In this document: positions 6,053 through 13,758 of the stretch, piece after piece
Position numbering within the stretch: position 1 is the stretch's first letter
Layout of the letters: each line of letters starts with the position of its first letter
NCBI GenBank assembly: GCA_964417835.1
Contig: CAYQJD010000027.1
Span: 1 to 13,830 of the forward strand
Direction: 5' to 3'
From: UMGS1124 sp964417835
Lineage (GTDB): Bacteria; Bacillota_I; Bacilli_A; RF39; UBA660
Length of the DNA stretch: 13,830 bases
The notes under the pieces: model-generated
Seen by the model: only the letters and a program-made list of their open reading frames with translations
Told to the model about the DNA's origin: nothing
Database searches by the model: none
Position numbers and translations under genes: made by a program

Positions 6053-7450
6053 ATGAAAATTTATAATACTTTAACAAGAACTATTGAAGAATTTAAGAGT
6101 ATTAAACCAAATTATGTTGGATTTTATACATGTGGGCCAACAGTTTATCACTATGCACATATTGGAAATATGAGAAATTATATTAGTCATGATGTTTTAG
6201 AAAAAACATTAGAATATTTAGGTTATGAAGTAAAAAGGGTTATGAATATAACTGATGTTGGACACTTAAGTAGTGATAGTGATACCGGAGAAGATAAAAT
6301 GGTTAATAGTGCTATCAAAGAACATAAAACTGTTATGGATATAGCAAAGTTTTATACAGAAGAATTTTTTAAAGATTTTAAAAAACTAAATTGTGATATG
6401 CCTGATGTTATTGAGCCAGCTACTAATTTAATAGATGATTATATTAAAATTATCAATACTTTATTAGAAAAAAATTATGCTTATAAAAGTGGTGGAAATA
6501 TTTATTTCGATATAAGTAAAATTGAAGATTATTATAAGTTGACTAATCATAATATAAATGATATGGTTGTTGGTGTTAGAAATGATGTTGAGTATGATAA
6601 AAATAAAAGAAATCAAGGAGATTTCGTATTGTGGTTTACAAAGAGCAAATTTAAAGAACAAGAATTAAAATGGGATAGTCCATTTGGAACAGGTTATCCC
6701 GGATGGCATATTGAATGTACAGGAATTAGTATAAAACATCTAGGTGAATATTTAGATATTCATGGTGGTGCAATAGATAATATTTTTCCACACCATACAA
6801 ATGAAATAGCACAAAGTGAAGCGTATCTGGGACATAAATGGTGTAATTATTGGATACATAATGAATTTTTAAATGATGAAACTGGCAAAATGAGCAAAAG
6901 TAAAGGTGCCATATTAACTGTATCATTATTAGAAGAAAAAGGGTATAATCCTCTTTCATTTAGATTTATGTGTTTAAATAGTCATTATAGAAAACAATTA
7001 GTCTTTAGTTATAATAATTTAGATGGAGCACAAAATGCATATTATAAATTATTAAATAAAATAAATTTAATTAATAATGATGGGATATTAGAACAAGATA
7101 AGTTTGAAGTTTATAATAATAAGTTTAAATCTTATTTAAGTGATGATGTTAATACAGCAAATGCAATAAGTTTATTATATGATTTAATTAAAGATGATAA
7201 TCTTAATGGAACAACTAAAAAAGAATTAATTAAAAAATTTGATAAGGTATTAAGTTTAGATCTTATATCAAATGATAAAGTTGAAGTTTTAGATAATAAG
7301 GATTATATTCTAAACAAAATAAAAGAAAGAGAAGATTTTAAGAAAAATAAAGATTATGCTTCTGCAGATAGAATACGAAATGAACTTTTAAAAGAAGGCA
7401 TTAAATTAATAGATACGAAAGAAGGGACTACCTATAGGGTAGAAAAATAA
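6053..7450 (+). CDS. cysS: Cysteinyl-tRNA synthetase
   Basis: 465 residues, the usual length. It charges tRNA-Cys with cysteine in the cytosol. The N-terminal catalytic Rossmann domain carries FYTCGPTVY (24-32) and the class I HIGH-type motif as HIGN (36-39), a variant normal for this enzyme. Zinc and cysteine recognition residues are C27, C222 (GWHIECTG), H247 or H248 and E251. KMSKSKG (279-285) is the second ATP signature. The C-terminal helical anticodon part ends with the typical R-ED--KNKDYASADRIRNELLKEGI segment. All key residues are present. The next gene starts two bases after the stop codon, so the two are co-transcribed. The usual Bacillus neighbours cysE and the Mini-III ribonuclease gene are not here. 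Confidence 0.97.
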   Translation: MKIYNTLTRTIEEFKSIKPNYVGFYTCGPTVYHYAHIGNMRNYISHDVLEKTLEYLGYEVKRVMNITDVGHLSSDSDTGEDKMVNSAIKEHKTVMDIAKFYTEEFFKDFKKLNCDMPDVIEPATNLIDDYIKIINTLLEKNYAYKSGGNIYFDISKIEDYYKLTNHNINDMVVGVRNDVEYDKNKRNQGDFVLWFTKSKFKEQELKWDSPFGTGYPGWHIECTGISIKHLGEYLDIHGGAIDNIFPHHTNEIAQSEAYLGHKWCNYWIHNEFLNDETGKMSKSKGAILTVSLLEEKGYNPLSFRFMCLNSHYRKQLVFSYNNLDGAQNAYYKLLNKINLINNDGILEQDKFEVYNNKFKSYLSDDVNTANAISLLYDLIKDDNLNGTTKKELIKKFDKVLSLDLISNDKVEVLDNKDYILNKIKEREDFKKNKDYASADRIRNELLKEGIKLIDTKEGTTYRVEK

Positions 7451-7452
7451 TT

Positions 7453-8124
7453 ATGGAAAATTTTTTATTATATTTATTAGCGTTAATTATACCTTTAATT
7501 GCACAAATGTATATATCTTATTCTTATAGCAAATATAAGAAGATAGAAAATGAAAAAAAATTGACAGGATATGATGTAGCAAGAAATATTCTAGATAAAA
7601 ATGGTTTAGAAAAATTATATATAGTAGAAACAAATGGGAATTTAACCGATCACTATGATCCAAAAAGAAAAACAGTTAGATTAAGTCGAGAAATTTATAA
7701 TGGAACATCTATTGCAAGTCTTGCGGTTGCAGCACATGAATGCGGACATGCTATTCAAGATAAAGAAGGATATTTATTCATGCGAATTAGAAGCTTTATT
7801 GTACCTATAGTTAATTTTGGAACAAAGATAGCTTATGTATTTTTAGTTATCGGGTTACTAACTGAATGGTTGAATATGATTTGGCTAGGTATAGCATTAG
7901 TTAGTTTAGGCTTAGTTTTCCAATTAATAACTTTGCCTGTTGAATTTGATGCAAGTAAAAGAGCTATTAATGAACTTAATAATTTAACATTAGCAAGAGA
8001 TAGTGACATTAATGGTGCTAAAACAGTTTTGACTGCAGCTGCTTTAACATATGTTGCAGGAGTTTTATCTAGTGCTCTTGAAGTATTAAGATTAATTTTG
8101 ATTTTTACTGACAGAAAAGATTAG
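7453..8124 (+). CDS. YugP-like membrane zinc metallopeptidase
   Basis: 223 residues. It matches the YugP / neutral zinc metallopeptidase family of Bacillota. Hydrophobic segments lie at about 3-21, 115-135, 142-160 and 193-217. The zinc motif is H95-E96-C97-G98-H99 within AVAAHECGHAIQ, and LPVEFDASKRA (161-171) supplies the likely third ligand E164. It should be an integral membrane protease; no substrate is known for the family with confidence. The start is two bases after the cysS stop, with only a weak AGGG inside the end of cysS, so translation is probably coupled to cysS. The unit ends at the shared inverted repeat 8128-8161. Confidence 0.88.
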   Translation: MENFLLYLLALIIPLIAQMYISYSYSKYKKIENEKKLTGYDVARNILDKNGLEKLYIVETNGNLTDHYDPKRKTVRLSREIYNGTSIASLAVAAHECGHAIQDKEGYLFMRIRSFIVPIVNFGTKIAYVFLVIGLLTEWLNMIWLGIALVSLGLVFQLITLPVEFDASKRAINELNNLTLARDSDINGAKTVLTAAALTYVAGVLSSALEVLRLILIFTDRKD

Positions 8125-8127
8125 TTA

Positions 8128-8161
8128 AAAAAATATAAATAGTTTATTATTTATATTTTTT
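8128..8161. terminator. Bidirectional A/T-only terminator between convergent genes
   Basis: A perfect 14-bp inverted repeat, AAAAAATATAAATA (8128-8141) and TATTTATATTTTTT (8148-8161), encloses a six-base loop. It begins four bases after the stop of the YugP-like gene and overlaps the stop codon (8147-8149) of the minus-strand gene. Both arms end in runs suited to U-tract termination in either direction. With no G-C pairs the hairpin is weak, so termination strength is uncertain. Confidence 0.5.
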
Positions 8162-9064
8162 ATATATTAAAACTTCATCTTGCCCTTCTAGGGATGCTGA
8201 AGTAAAACTTTTTGTTTCGCAATTTTGAAAAAGATTATATAAATTTTCTAATTGTTTGGATTTATATATATATTTTTCACCATAATAACATGAAACAACA
8301 TTATATATGTATGCTATATAAATTTTACCATCATTTTTCAAAGATTTATTTAATTTATATATTATATTTCTTAATGCTTTTAAAGGTTCTTTCTCCTCAA
8401 ATAAGCATTCGTATATATTAGATAAATAAATTGTATCAAAACTTTTATTAAGACAATTTGGTAGATTTTTTATATTAACATCTAAAAAATTAATTGGTGT
8501 ATTATCAATATTATTTTTTAATGTATAAAAGTTTTCTTCTTTTAAATAATTATTAAATCCTTTAATTTCTGATATTCCTATTTCTTCATAAAATAATGGA
8601 GAATTTCTTAATTTAAATCTATTATTTTCTGCAAATAATATATCCCAAAATAGTCTTATATGATCTGGGAGATCATCTCTAAAATATTTATAAATTTCTA
8701 TATTAAAAGCATTTTTATTTTGTTTTATAAAAAATTTATTTTTAACAAAAAAATCCAAAAAGCATTCATAATTTAAGCATTTTATTCCAGAATTTTTAAG
8801 AATTACATAATATTTTGATAATTTATTTATATCAAAAATCTCTATACTTTTAGCTCCAAATAGTTTAGCATTAAAAACATGGTCGCCAGAAGAACCAACT
8901 GTCAAAATATCTTTATTTTCTATATTTTCTTTATTGAAATAACCTGCAATATTTTCTGTAGTAAACGGATAAATAGAGCAATATTTATTGTAGGTAGTCT
9001 TATCCTTGGAATTTATTATTTTTAAAGCTTCATTTGCATCTTTTTCTACTATTTTTCTATCCAT
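8147..9064 (-). CDS. Putative class I SAM-dependent methyltransferase-like protein (DUF3419-like)
   Basis: 305 residues. After a helical N-terminus, ILTVGSSGDHVFNAKLFGAK (53-72) resembles the glycine-rich SAM-binding loop, followed by an acidic strand end D78 in SIEIFDINKLS, and later FDTIYLSNIYECL as a motif IV-like strand. The pattern GSSGD-H-NA--GAK----DIN is reminiscent of DUF3419/BtaA-like proteins, but the rest is divergent and very lysine- and asparagine-rich. The substrate is unknown and I would not name a reaction. The ATG at 9064 has AGGAG (complement of 9070-9074) upstream and an extended -10 at 9085-9093. It lies downstream of uvrB on the same strand, 101 bases away, but has its own promoter, so it is probably a separate unit. 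Confidence 0.6.
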   Translation of the reverse strand: MDRKIVEKDANEALKIINSKDKTTYNKYCSIYPFTTENIAGYFNKENIENKDILTVGSSGDHVFNAKLFGAKSIEIFDINKLSKYYVILKNSGIKCLNYECFLDFFVKNKFFIKQNKNAFNIEIYKYFRDDLPDHIRLFWDILFAENNRFKLRNSPLFYEEIGISEIKGFNNYLKEENFYTLKNNIDNTPINFLDVNIKNLPNCLNKSFDTIYLSNIYECLFEEKEPLKALRNIIYKLNKSLKNDGKIYIAYIYNVVSCYYGEKYIYKSKQLENLYNLFQNCETKSFTSASLEGQDEVLIYKKYK

Positions 9065-9069
9065 AAAAT

Positions 9070-9093
9070 CTCCTTTGAAAATCTATTATAACA
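9070..9093 (-). promoter_or_regulatory. Extended -10 promoter and RBS of the SAM-binding-like gene
   Basis: On the minus strand TGT-TATAAT (complement of 9085-9093) is a perfect extended -10; no good -35 is seen at the expected spacing. AGGAG (complement of 9070-9074) is close to the ATG at 9062-9064. This again places the transcript start nearly at the ribosome site. Confidence 0.5.
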
Positions 9094-9165
9094 AATTATT
9101 TATAAATATAATATCATTTTTTGTAACTTGTAACATAAAAAAGATATTTATGCTTATTTTAATTA

Positions 9166-11112
9166 TTATTCACTTTTGAGTTCAAATAAAATATCTCTAA
9201 GTTCCATTGCTCTTTCAAAGTCCATTTTTTTTGCAGCTTCTTTCATTTCTTGTTCTATTTTTTCTATTATATTATATTTATCTTTTTTATTTAATTTATT
9301 TTTTTCAACTTTTTCTTCAGCTTCGTTACTGATAAGTTCTTTTATAGATTTAATTATAGTTTTTGGAACAATATTATGCTCTTTATTGAATTGTGATTGA
9401 ATAAGTCTTCTTCTTTCTGTTTCTTTGATGCTTAACTCCATTGCTTCACTAACTTTATCTGCATACATTATTACGTGTCCATGTTCGTTTCTGGCGGCTC
9501 TACCAATTATTTGGACTAAACTTCTTTCGCTTCTTAGGAAACCTTGTTTGTCTGCATCCATTATTGCAATTAAGCTAACTTCTGGTATGTCTATTCCTTC
9601 ACGCAATAAATTTATTCCCACTAAAACATCATATGTGCCTAATCTTAATTCTCTAATTATTTTCATCCTCTCGAGAGTTTTTATTTCGTTATGTAAATAT
9701 GCAACTTTTATTCCTATACCTTTTAAATAATTAGTTAGTTCTTCGGCCATTCGTATAGTTAAAGTAGTTATTAAAGTTCTTTCATTTAATTCAATTCGTT
9801 TATTAATTTCTGATATTAAATCATCAATTTGGCCTGTTGTTTTTCTAACATCAATAGTAGGATCCAAAAGTCCAGTTGGTCTAATAATTTGTTCTATAAA
9901 TTTATTATTAACTAAATTGAGTTCATATTCACCAGGTGTTGCTGAAATATAAATTGTTTGATTAAGTTTGCTTTCAAATTCATCAAATTTTAGTGGCCTG
10001 TTGTCTAATGCACTTGGCAAACGAAACCCATAATCCACTAAAGTTTGTTTTCTCATTCTATCTCCATTATACATACCTCTTACTTGTGGAATTGTTACAT
10101 GAGATTCATCAATTATTAACAAAAAATCTTTTGGAAAAAAGTCTATCAAACAGTTTGGTGTTTCTCCTTCATCTCTTAAAGACAAATGTCTTGAATAGTT
10201 TTCGACTCCATGACAAAATCCTGTTTCTTTAAGCATTTCCATATCATAAAGCGTACGTTCTCTTAATCTTTGTTCTTCAATTAATTTTCCATTTTCATTA
10301 AAATAATTTAATCTTTCATTTAACTCATTATTAATTCTAGAGATTGCTTCTTTTAATTTTTCTTCACTTGTAACGAAATGACTTGCTGGAAAAATAGTTA
10401 CACTTTTTTTATTTTGTTTTATTACACCTGTTAAAATATCAAACTCACTTATTCTATCTATTTCATCACCAAATAGTTCAATTCTTATTCCATTTTTCTT
10501 TTCTGCTATAGGAATAATATCTATTATATCTCCATTAACTCGAAAAGTTCCTCTGTGAAAATCAATTTGATTCCTTTCATAAGTCATGTCAATAAGTTTT
10601 TTTAATAAATCGTCTCTTTTAATGACATCTCCTAAGTTAATAATTAACATTTTTTCTTTATAGTCTTCAACATCTCCAATCCCATAAATACAAGATACAC
10701 TTGCTACTACAATTGTATCTTTATTTCTTAATAAAGATGCTGTAGCACTATGTCTTAATTCATCAATTTCATCATTTATACTAGCATCTTTTTCTATATA
10801 AGTATCACTACTTGGCACATATGCTTCAGGTTGATAGTAGTCATAGTAAGATACAAAATATTCTACATGATTATTTGGAAATAACTCTTTAAACTCACTA
10901 TAAAGTTGTCCAGCAAGAGTTTTATTATGAGCTAAAACTAAAGTAGGTTTATTTACTTCTTGAATTACATTAGCAACAGTAAAAGTTTTTCCAGTACCAG
11001 TTGCTCCTAATAAAACCTGATTTTTCTTGCCTTCCTTTATGCCATTTACAAGTTTTTCAATTGCCTGTGGCTGGTCTCCAGCAGGTTTATATTTTGATAC
11101 TAATTCAAACAT
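9166..11112 (-). CDS. uvrB: UvrABC excision repair helicase-like subunit UvrB
   Basis: 648 residues, close to the usual 660. UvrB verifies DNA lesions delivered by UvrA and recruits UvrC for incision. Walker A GATGTGKT is at 36-43; the damage-probing beta-hairpin begins at YYDYYQPEAYVP (89-100). Further helicase motifs include DESH, SATPGEYE, GINLLREGIDIPEV and QIIGRAARN. The C-terminal UVR domain that binds UvrC (about 613-648) ends the protein. Nothing is missing. The ATG at 11112 has AAGGAG upstream. uvrA is not adjacent, unlike many Bacillota, where uvrB and uvrA form an operon; the downstream neighbour is the SAM-binding-like gene. Its first 91 codons are duplicated at 13120-13391. No LexA box (GAAC-N4-GTTC) was seen upstream. 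Confidence 0.97.
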   Translation of the reverse strand: MFELVSKYKPAGDQPQAIEKLVNGIKEGKKNQVLLGATGTGKTFTVANVIQEVNKPTLVLAHNKTLAGQLYSEFKELFPNNHVEYFVSYYDYYQPEAYVPSSDTYIEKDASINDEIDELRHSATASLLRNKDTIVVASVSCIYGIGDVEDYKEKMLIINLGDVIKRDDLLKKLIDMTYERNQIDFHRGTFRVNGDIIDIIPIAEKKNGIRIELFGDEIDRISEFDILTGVIKQNKKSVTIFPASHFVTSEEKLKEAISRINNELNERLNYFNENGKLIEEQRLRERTLYDMEMLKETGFCHGVENYSRHLSLRDEGETPNCLIDFFPKDFLLIIDESHVTIPQVRGMYNGDRMRKQTLVDYGFRLPSALDNRPLKFDEFESKLNQTIYISATPGEYELNLVNNKFIEQIIRPTGLLDPTIDVRKTTGQIDDLISEINKRIELNERTLITTLTIRMAEELTNYLKGIGIKVAYLHNEIKTLERMKIIRELRLGTYDVLVGINLLREGIDIPEVSLIAIMDADKQGFLRSERSLVQIIGRAARNEHGHVIMYADKVSEAMELSIKETERRRLIQSQFNKEHNIVPKTIIKSIKELISNEAEEKVEKNKLNKKDKYNIIEKIEQEMKEAAKKMDFERAMELRDILFELKSE

Positions 11113-11128
11113 ATTTTGCTCCTTTCTT
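10841..11128 (-). repeat. 5' uvrB repeat, copy in the intact gene
   Basis: This 288-base segment (RBS region plus the first 91 codons of uvrB) aligns without gaps to 13120-13407 with seven mismatches, about 97.6% identity. Both copies have the same orientation. Confidence 0.95.
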
Positions 11129-11138
11129 TATGACTTTT

Positions 11139-11166
11139 TTTATAATGTTTTAAAAGAAACTGTTAA
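11139..11166 (-). promoter_or_regulatory. Putative uvrB promoter
   Basis: On the minus strand TTAACA (complement of 11161-11166), 16 bases, then TATAAA (complement of 11139-11144). It lies inside the last codons of the upstream pseudogene, so uvrB can be expressed although that gene is broken. The RBS AAGGAG follows at about 11119-11124. Moderate match only. Confidence 0.4.
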
Positions 11167-11677
11167 CCATTTATTCGTCCCTATACTATAAATTGATGCG
11201 GTTAAATCATTATTTTTTGCCTCGGGGCGAATAAAAGTCACAAATCTAAATTTAGTGTTATTTAATATTAATATTATTGAATCTCTTTTAACATCATTAT
11301 AATTGATATAAATTTTTGCTTCAATGGATGATAAATCAATATCAAAACAATTTCTTTGATTCATATAACATGTATCTGAAAAATCATTAAAAATCTAAAT
11401 AAAACATTATAGATTCCTTTGTTAGTTTTTCAACATAGCAACTAGTTGGTCATATCAAAGCAGATTCATTCTTTTCATTAAAACAATACTCATTAAAATC
11501 TATTTTCTTTTTTTCGCCAACGTTTATACTATTAATCTCTTTCCAATTATAAATGTGTATACATAAACTATATTTACCATTTGTATCTACAATAAACAAC
11601 TCATCTTTATTTAATTCTATTTTACTTATTCCAATATTCTTATTATTTAAAATGAAAATATTATTAAATTGTTTCAT
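11140..11677 (-). pseudogene. Broken gene of about 178 codons, unknown family (one stop, one frameshift)
   Basis: Two small open frames, 11677-11450 and 11364-11140, look like halves of one gene. After the first ends at TGA (11450-11452), the same frame continues with protein-like sequence PTSCYVEKLTKESIMFYLDF. Removing one base from a five-base A-run (11389-11393; T-run on the coding strand) then leads through NDFSDTCYMNQRNCFDIDLS straight into the second frame. The total, 538 bases, equals 179 codons plus one base. The restored product would be about 178 residues, soluble and rich in short beta-strand-like segments, with no recognised motif. TGA read as Trp would give ALIWPTS, but TGG is used elsewhere, so a nonsense mutation is likelier than a changed code. 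It lies between the AAA/DUF4143 gene and uvrB on the same strand. A scrap of a related sequence occurs at about 13030-13085. Confidence 0.7.
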
Positions 11678-11689
11678 AGCCTACAAGCC

Positions 11690-11716
11690 AAAAAAGTTAT
11701 AAATTTTTCACTTTTT
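11690..11716 (-). terminator. Weak stem-loop after the AAA/DUF4143 gene
   Basis: AAAAAGT (11691-11697) and ACTTTTT (11710-11716) form a 7-bp stem with a 12-base loop, just downstream of the ATPase stop codon on the minus strand. It is A/T-rich and poorly stable, so its role as a terminator is tentative. Confidence 0.25.
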
Positions 11717-11724
11717 AGATTACA

Positions 11725-12924
11725 CTAAAAATCATCATTCATTAAGAAATCAAAAATATTAATTTGTTTAACAAACTCAGTAGAATAGTCTTCTTTAGAT
11801 AATGTAATTATATATTTCTCAGAATCATTAATACTATCAAATGCACTAAATTCTCTAGTTCTTGTAACTACATCGGTTAAATCGAAACACACTTGAATAT
11901 ATTTAAACTTATTGTTTTTTGAAGCAATAAAATCGATTTCACCTTTTTTAGTTTTACCAATAAATACTTTATAATCCTTACCAATTAAATCATTATATAC
12001 TATATTTTCTAAAGCAACTGAATAATTAATACTTTCATTATTTGTTTTAATTTGTTTTATTCCTAAATCATTAGCATAGTATTTATTTAGTGTTTTTAAG
12101 ATGTTCTTTCCATGAACATCATATCTATAAACTTTATTCATAATAAATGTTGAAGAAAATGCTTCTAAATAACTATATAAAGTATCATTTGCAATTTCAT
12201 GATATTCCTTTTTTAAGTATTCTATAACATTATCTCTTGAAAATTCTCTAGTTTCAGTATCTAATATATATTGAAGTACTTTATTAAATGAAGTTATATC
12301 TTTAATACCAAGTCTTTCTACAATATCTTTTAAAATAATTGAATCATATACACTAGATAAATAACTAATTTTATCTTCATCATTAGTAAATAAAAATCTT
12401 TGTGGAAGTCCACCCCATTTGAAAATGTCATATAACAATTTTTCATAATCTTCCTTTTTAGTATTTGTTAACTCAACAATTTCTTTGAATGTTAGTGGAT
12501 TTATTCTAAAACTAACATATCTTCCTGAAAGATCTGTTGATAATTCAAGTAAGGTCATTCTACTGTTTGAACCAGTAATAAAAATACTATAATCATTTGT
12601 TATTCTGAGTGAATTTATGCCTTTCTCAAAATCACTCACTTTTTGAACTTCATCTAAAAAAACATAATGTTTGTTTTTATTAATTTTTAATGATTCTATA
12701 TATTCATATAAATCTTTAGCATTTTTGATAAAGTCATATTTTAAAGATTCAAAGTTAATATAAATTATATTATTTTCATTAACACCAGATTTAATAATTT
12801 CATCCATTATTTGATTTAGGATAACTGATTTACCGCTTCTTCTCATTCCATAGATAATTTTTATCAATGATTCAGTATGATAAAACGCACGAATTTTAGA
12901 TAAATATTTTTCTCTAATAAGCAT
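11725..12924 (-). CDS. AAA ATPase with C-terminal DUF4143 domain
   Basis: 399 residues, typical for the AAA_14/DUF4143 family. The N-terminal P-loop domain has Walker A GMRRSGKS (26-33), Walker B VFLDEVQ (88-94), the sensor stretch FITGSNS (115-121) and LSGRY (132-136). The C-terminal part ends in a restriction-endonuclease-like segment GEIDFIA...YIQVCFDLTD, but the third position usually held by lysine reads C, so nuclease activity is doubtful. Proteins of this family are common, often in several copies per genome and in variable regions; their function is not established. The ATG at 12924 has AGGTGA (complement of 12931-12936) six bases upstream and a near-consensus promoter. It sits between the truncated and intact uvrB copies, so it may be cargo of the rearranged segment. 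Confidence 0.9.
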   Translation of the reverse strand: MLIREKYLSKIRAFYHTESLIKIIYGMRRSGKSVILNQIMDEIIKSGVNENNIIYINFESLKYDFIKNAKDLYEYIESLKINKNKHYVFLDEVQKVSDFEKGINSLRITNDYSIFITGSNSRMTLLELSTDLSGRYVSFRINPLTFKEIVELTNTKKEDYEKLLYDIFKWGGLPQRFLFTNDEDKISYLSSVYDSIILKDIVERLGIKDITSFNKVLQYILDTETREFSRDNVIEYLKKEYHEIANDTLYSYLEAFSSTFIMNKVYRYDVHGKNILKTLNKYYANDLGIKQIKTNNESINYSVALENIVYNDLIGKDYKVFIGKTKKGEIDFIASKNNKFKYIQVCFDLTDVVTRTREFSAFDSINDSEKYIITLSKEDYSTEFVKQINIFDFLMNDDF

Positions 12925-12943
12925 AAAAAATCACCTCATTTAC

Positions 12944-12972
12944 ATTATACTATTATATATAATTATTGTAAA
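12944..12972 (-). promoter_or_regulatory. Strong promoter of the AAA/DUF4143 gene
   Basis: On the minus strand TTTACA (complement of 12967-12972), exactly 17 bases, then a perfect TATAAT (complement of 12944-12949). It is the best-formed -35/-10 pair in the window and lies just before the RBS at 12931-12936. Confidence 0.65.
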
Positions 12973-12973
12973 G

Positions 12974-12995
12974 TTATTCCAGTACATTGGAATAA
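12974..12995. promoter_or_regulatory. Inverted repeat abutting the AAA/DUF4143 promoter
   Basis: TTATTCCA (12974-12981) and TGGAATAA (12988-12995) form an exact 8-bp inverted repeat with a 6-base centre, starting one base upstream of the -35. The spacing between half-site centres is about 14 bases, suitable for a dimeric regulator. It could be an operator; no regulator gene is seen nearby. Confidence 0.45.
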
Positions 12996-13016
12996 TTATC
13001 GACATTTTTAAATAAA

Positions 13017-13085
13017 TCATATTTATTTATGACCAATAAGGATGAATAAAAGTCACAAATTTTATTTTGATATTTAGTATTATCT
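13017..13085 (-). pseudogene. Decayed scrap resembling the broken gene upstream of intact uvrB
   Basis: Seventeen bases, GAATAAAAGTCACAAAT (13044-13060), are identical to 11229-11245 inside the 11140-11677 pseudogene. On one side ATTTAGTATTATCTA matches ATTTAGTGTTATTTA, on the other AAATCAT plus a T-rich stretch matches with small gaps. Seven extra bases in the middle break the frame. The scrap corresponds to the middle of the pseudogene (around LNNTKF...FVTFIRPEA). The similarity is patchy outside the 17-base core. Confidence 0.45.
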
Positions 13086-13097
13086 AGCCCATTTCGT

Positions 13098-13391
13098 TTA
13101 ATACAGGAAAAGTAGAACATCATAGTAAGAAACAAAATATTCTACATGATTATTTGGGAATAATTCTTTGAACTCACTATAAAGTTGTCCAGCAAGAGTT
13201 TTATTATGAGCTAAAACTAAAGTAGGTTTATTTACTTCTTGAATTACATTAGCAACAGTAAAAGTTTTTCCGGTACCAGTTGCTCCTAATAAAACCTGAT
13301 TTTTCTTGCCTTCTTTTATGCCATTTACAAGTTTTTCAATTGCCTGTGGCTGGTCTCCAGCAGGCTTATATTTTGATACTAATTCAAACAT
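13098..13391 (-). pseudogene. uvrB: Truncated 5' copy of uvrB (91 matching codons)
   Basis: The first 91 residues (through SYYD, including Walker A at 36-43) are identical to intact UvrB. Then the frame runs into unrelated VLLFLY and a TAA at 13098-13100. The cut falls at the start of the beta-hairpin, so no helicase or damage-binding function can remain. It keeps a full RBS (AAGGAG) and start. Upstream is TTGACT (minus strand, about 13428-13433), possibly part of the original uvrB promoter. All seven base differences from the intact copy are synonymous or outside the coding part, so the fragment diverged under protein-level selection before being cut. Confidence 0.93.
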
Positions 13392-13407
13392 ATTTTGCTC
13401 CTTTCTT
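13120..13407 (-). repeat. 5' uvrB repeat, truncated copy
   Basis: Same-orientation copy of 10841-11128, 281 of 288 bases identical and no gaps. On one side the match stops abruptly within codon 91. On the other it stops seven bases past the RBS core, after which only a loose TATGA-T-run similarity remains. Confidence 0.95.
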
Positions 13408-13438
13408 ATAACTCTCTTATGATTTTTTTAGTCAATAA

Positions 13439-13758
13439 AAATTAATTTTTAATATACATAACGGATATAAATATTTTTCTAGAACAAAATTGCATCATGA
13501 ATTATGTAAAAAAAAGATTTAATATTTGATTTTTCATATCGTATTGTAGAACTAAACGAAAAACTTTATTGTGATTTTTCAAAATATGAACTTATGAATG
13601 CTTTAGAAAGTATTGCGGAAAACAGATTATATTTTCCACAATCACTATTATCAATTAACTGTTCTGAAAAAAACAAAACTATTGTTCAAGAATATACTCA
13701 AGAACGAGAAAACATTTTAAGATTAGTTGAAAAAAATTTTAAAATCGAGATTAATTAA
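13439..13758 (+). pseudogene. Broken reading frame at the right edge, unknown product
   Basis: From 13510 to the TAA at 13756-13758 a frame of 82 codons reads as plausible protein (FDFSYRIVELNEKLYCDF ... ILRLVEKNFKIEIN) but has no start codon with an RBS; a stop precedes it at 13507. The neighbouring frame is open from 13439 up to the eight-A run at 13508-13515 (GYKYFSRTKLHHELCKK), and joining the two there gives about 106 codons. This suggests a frameshifted 3' gene remnant on the opposite strand from uvrB. No family is recognised. Internal ATG translation of about 55 residues is possible but has no visible RBS. Beyond 13760 only a 16-codon open start at 13783 remains, cut by the window edge. 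Confidence 0.35.

Noticed and set aside
11113..11200. LexA/DinR SOS box upstream of uvrB
   Set aside because: No GAAC-N4-GTTC pattern is present before either the intact or the truncated uvrB copy.
11450..11452. TGA read as tryptophan (alternative genetic code)
   Set aside because: Tryptophan is encoded by TGG in clear genes such as cysS, and the same gene also has a frameshift, so a nonsense mutation explains it better.
12998..13004. 0A-like box (TGTCGAT on the minus strand) upstream of the AAA/DUF4143 gene
   Set aside because: Six of seven bases match, but a single imperfect 7-mer in A/T-rich DNA with no sporulation context is likely chance.
12974..13120. A 48-codon minus-strand frame starting exactly at the uvrB cut point
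   Set aside because: Its ATG is created at the junction, it has no RBS, it runs across the decayed scrap and its stop lies in the operator-like repeat; no motif is seen.
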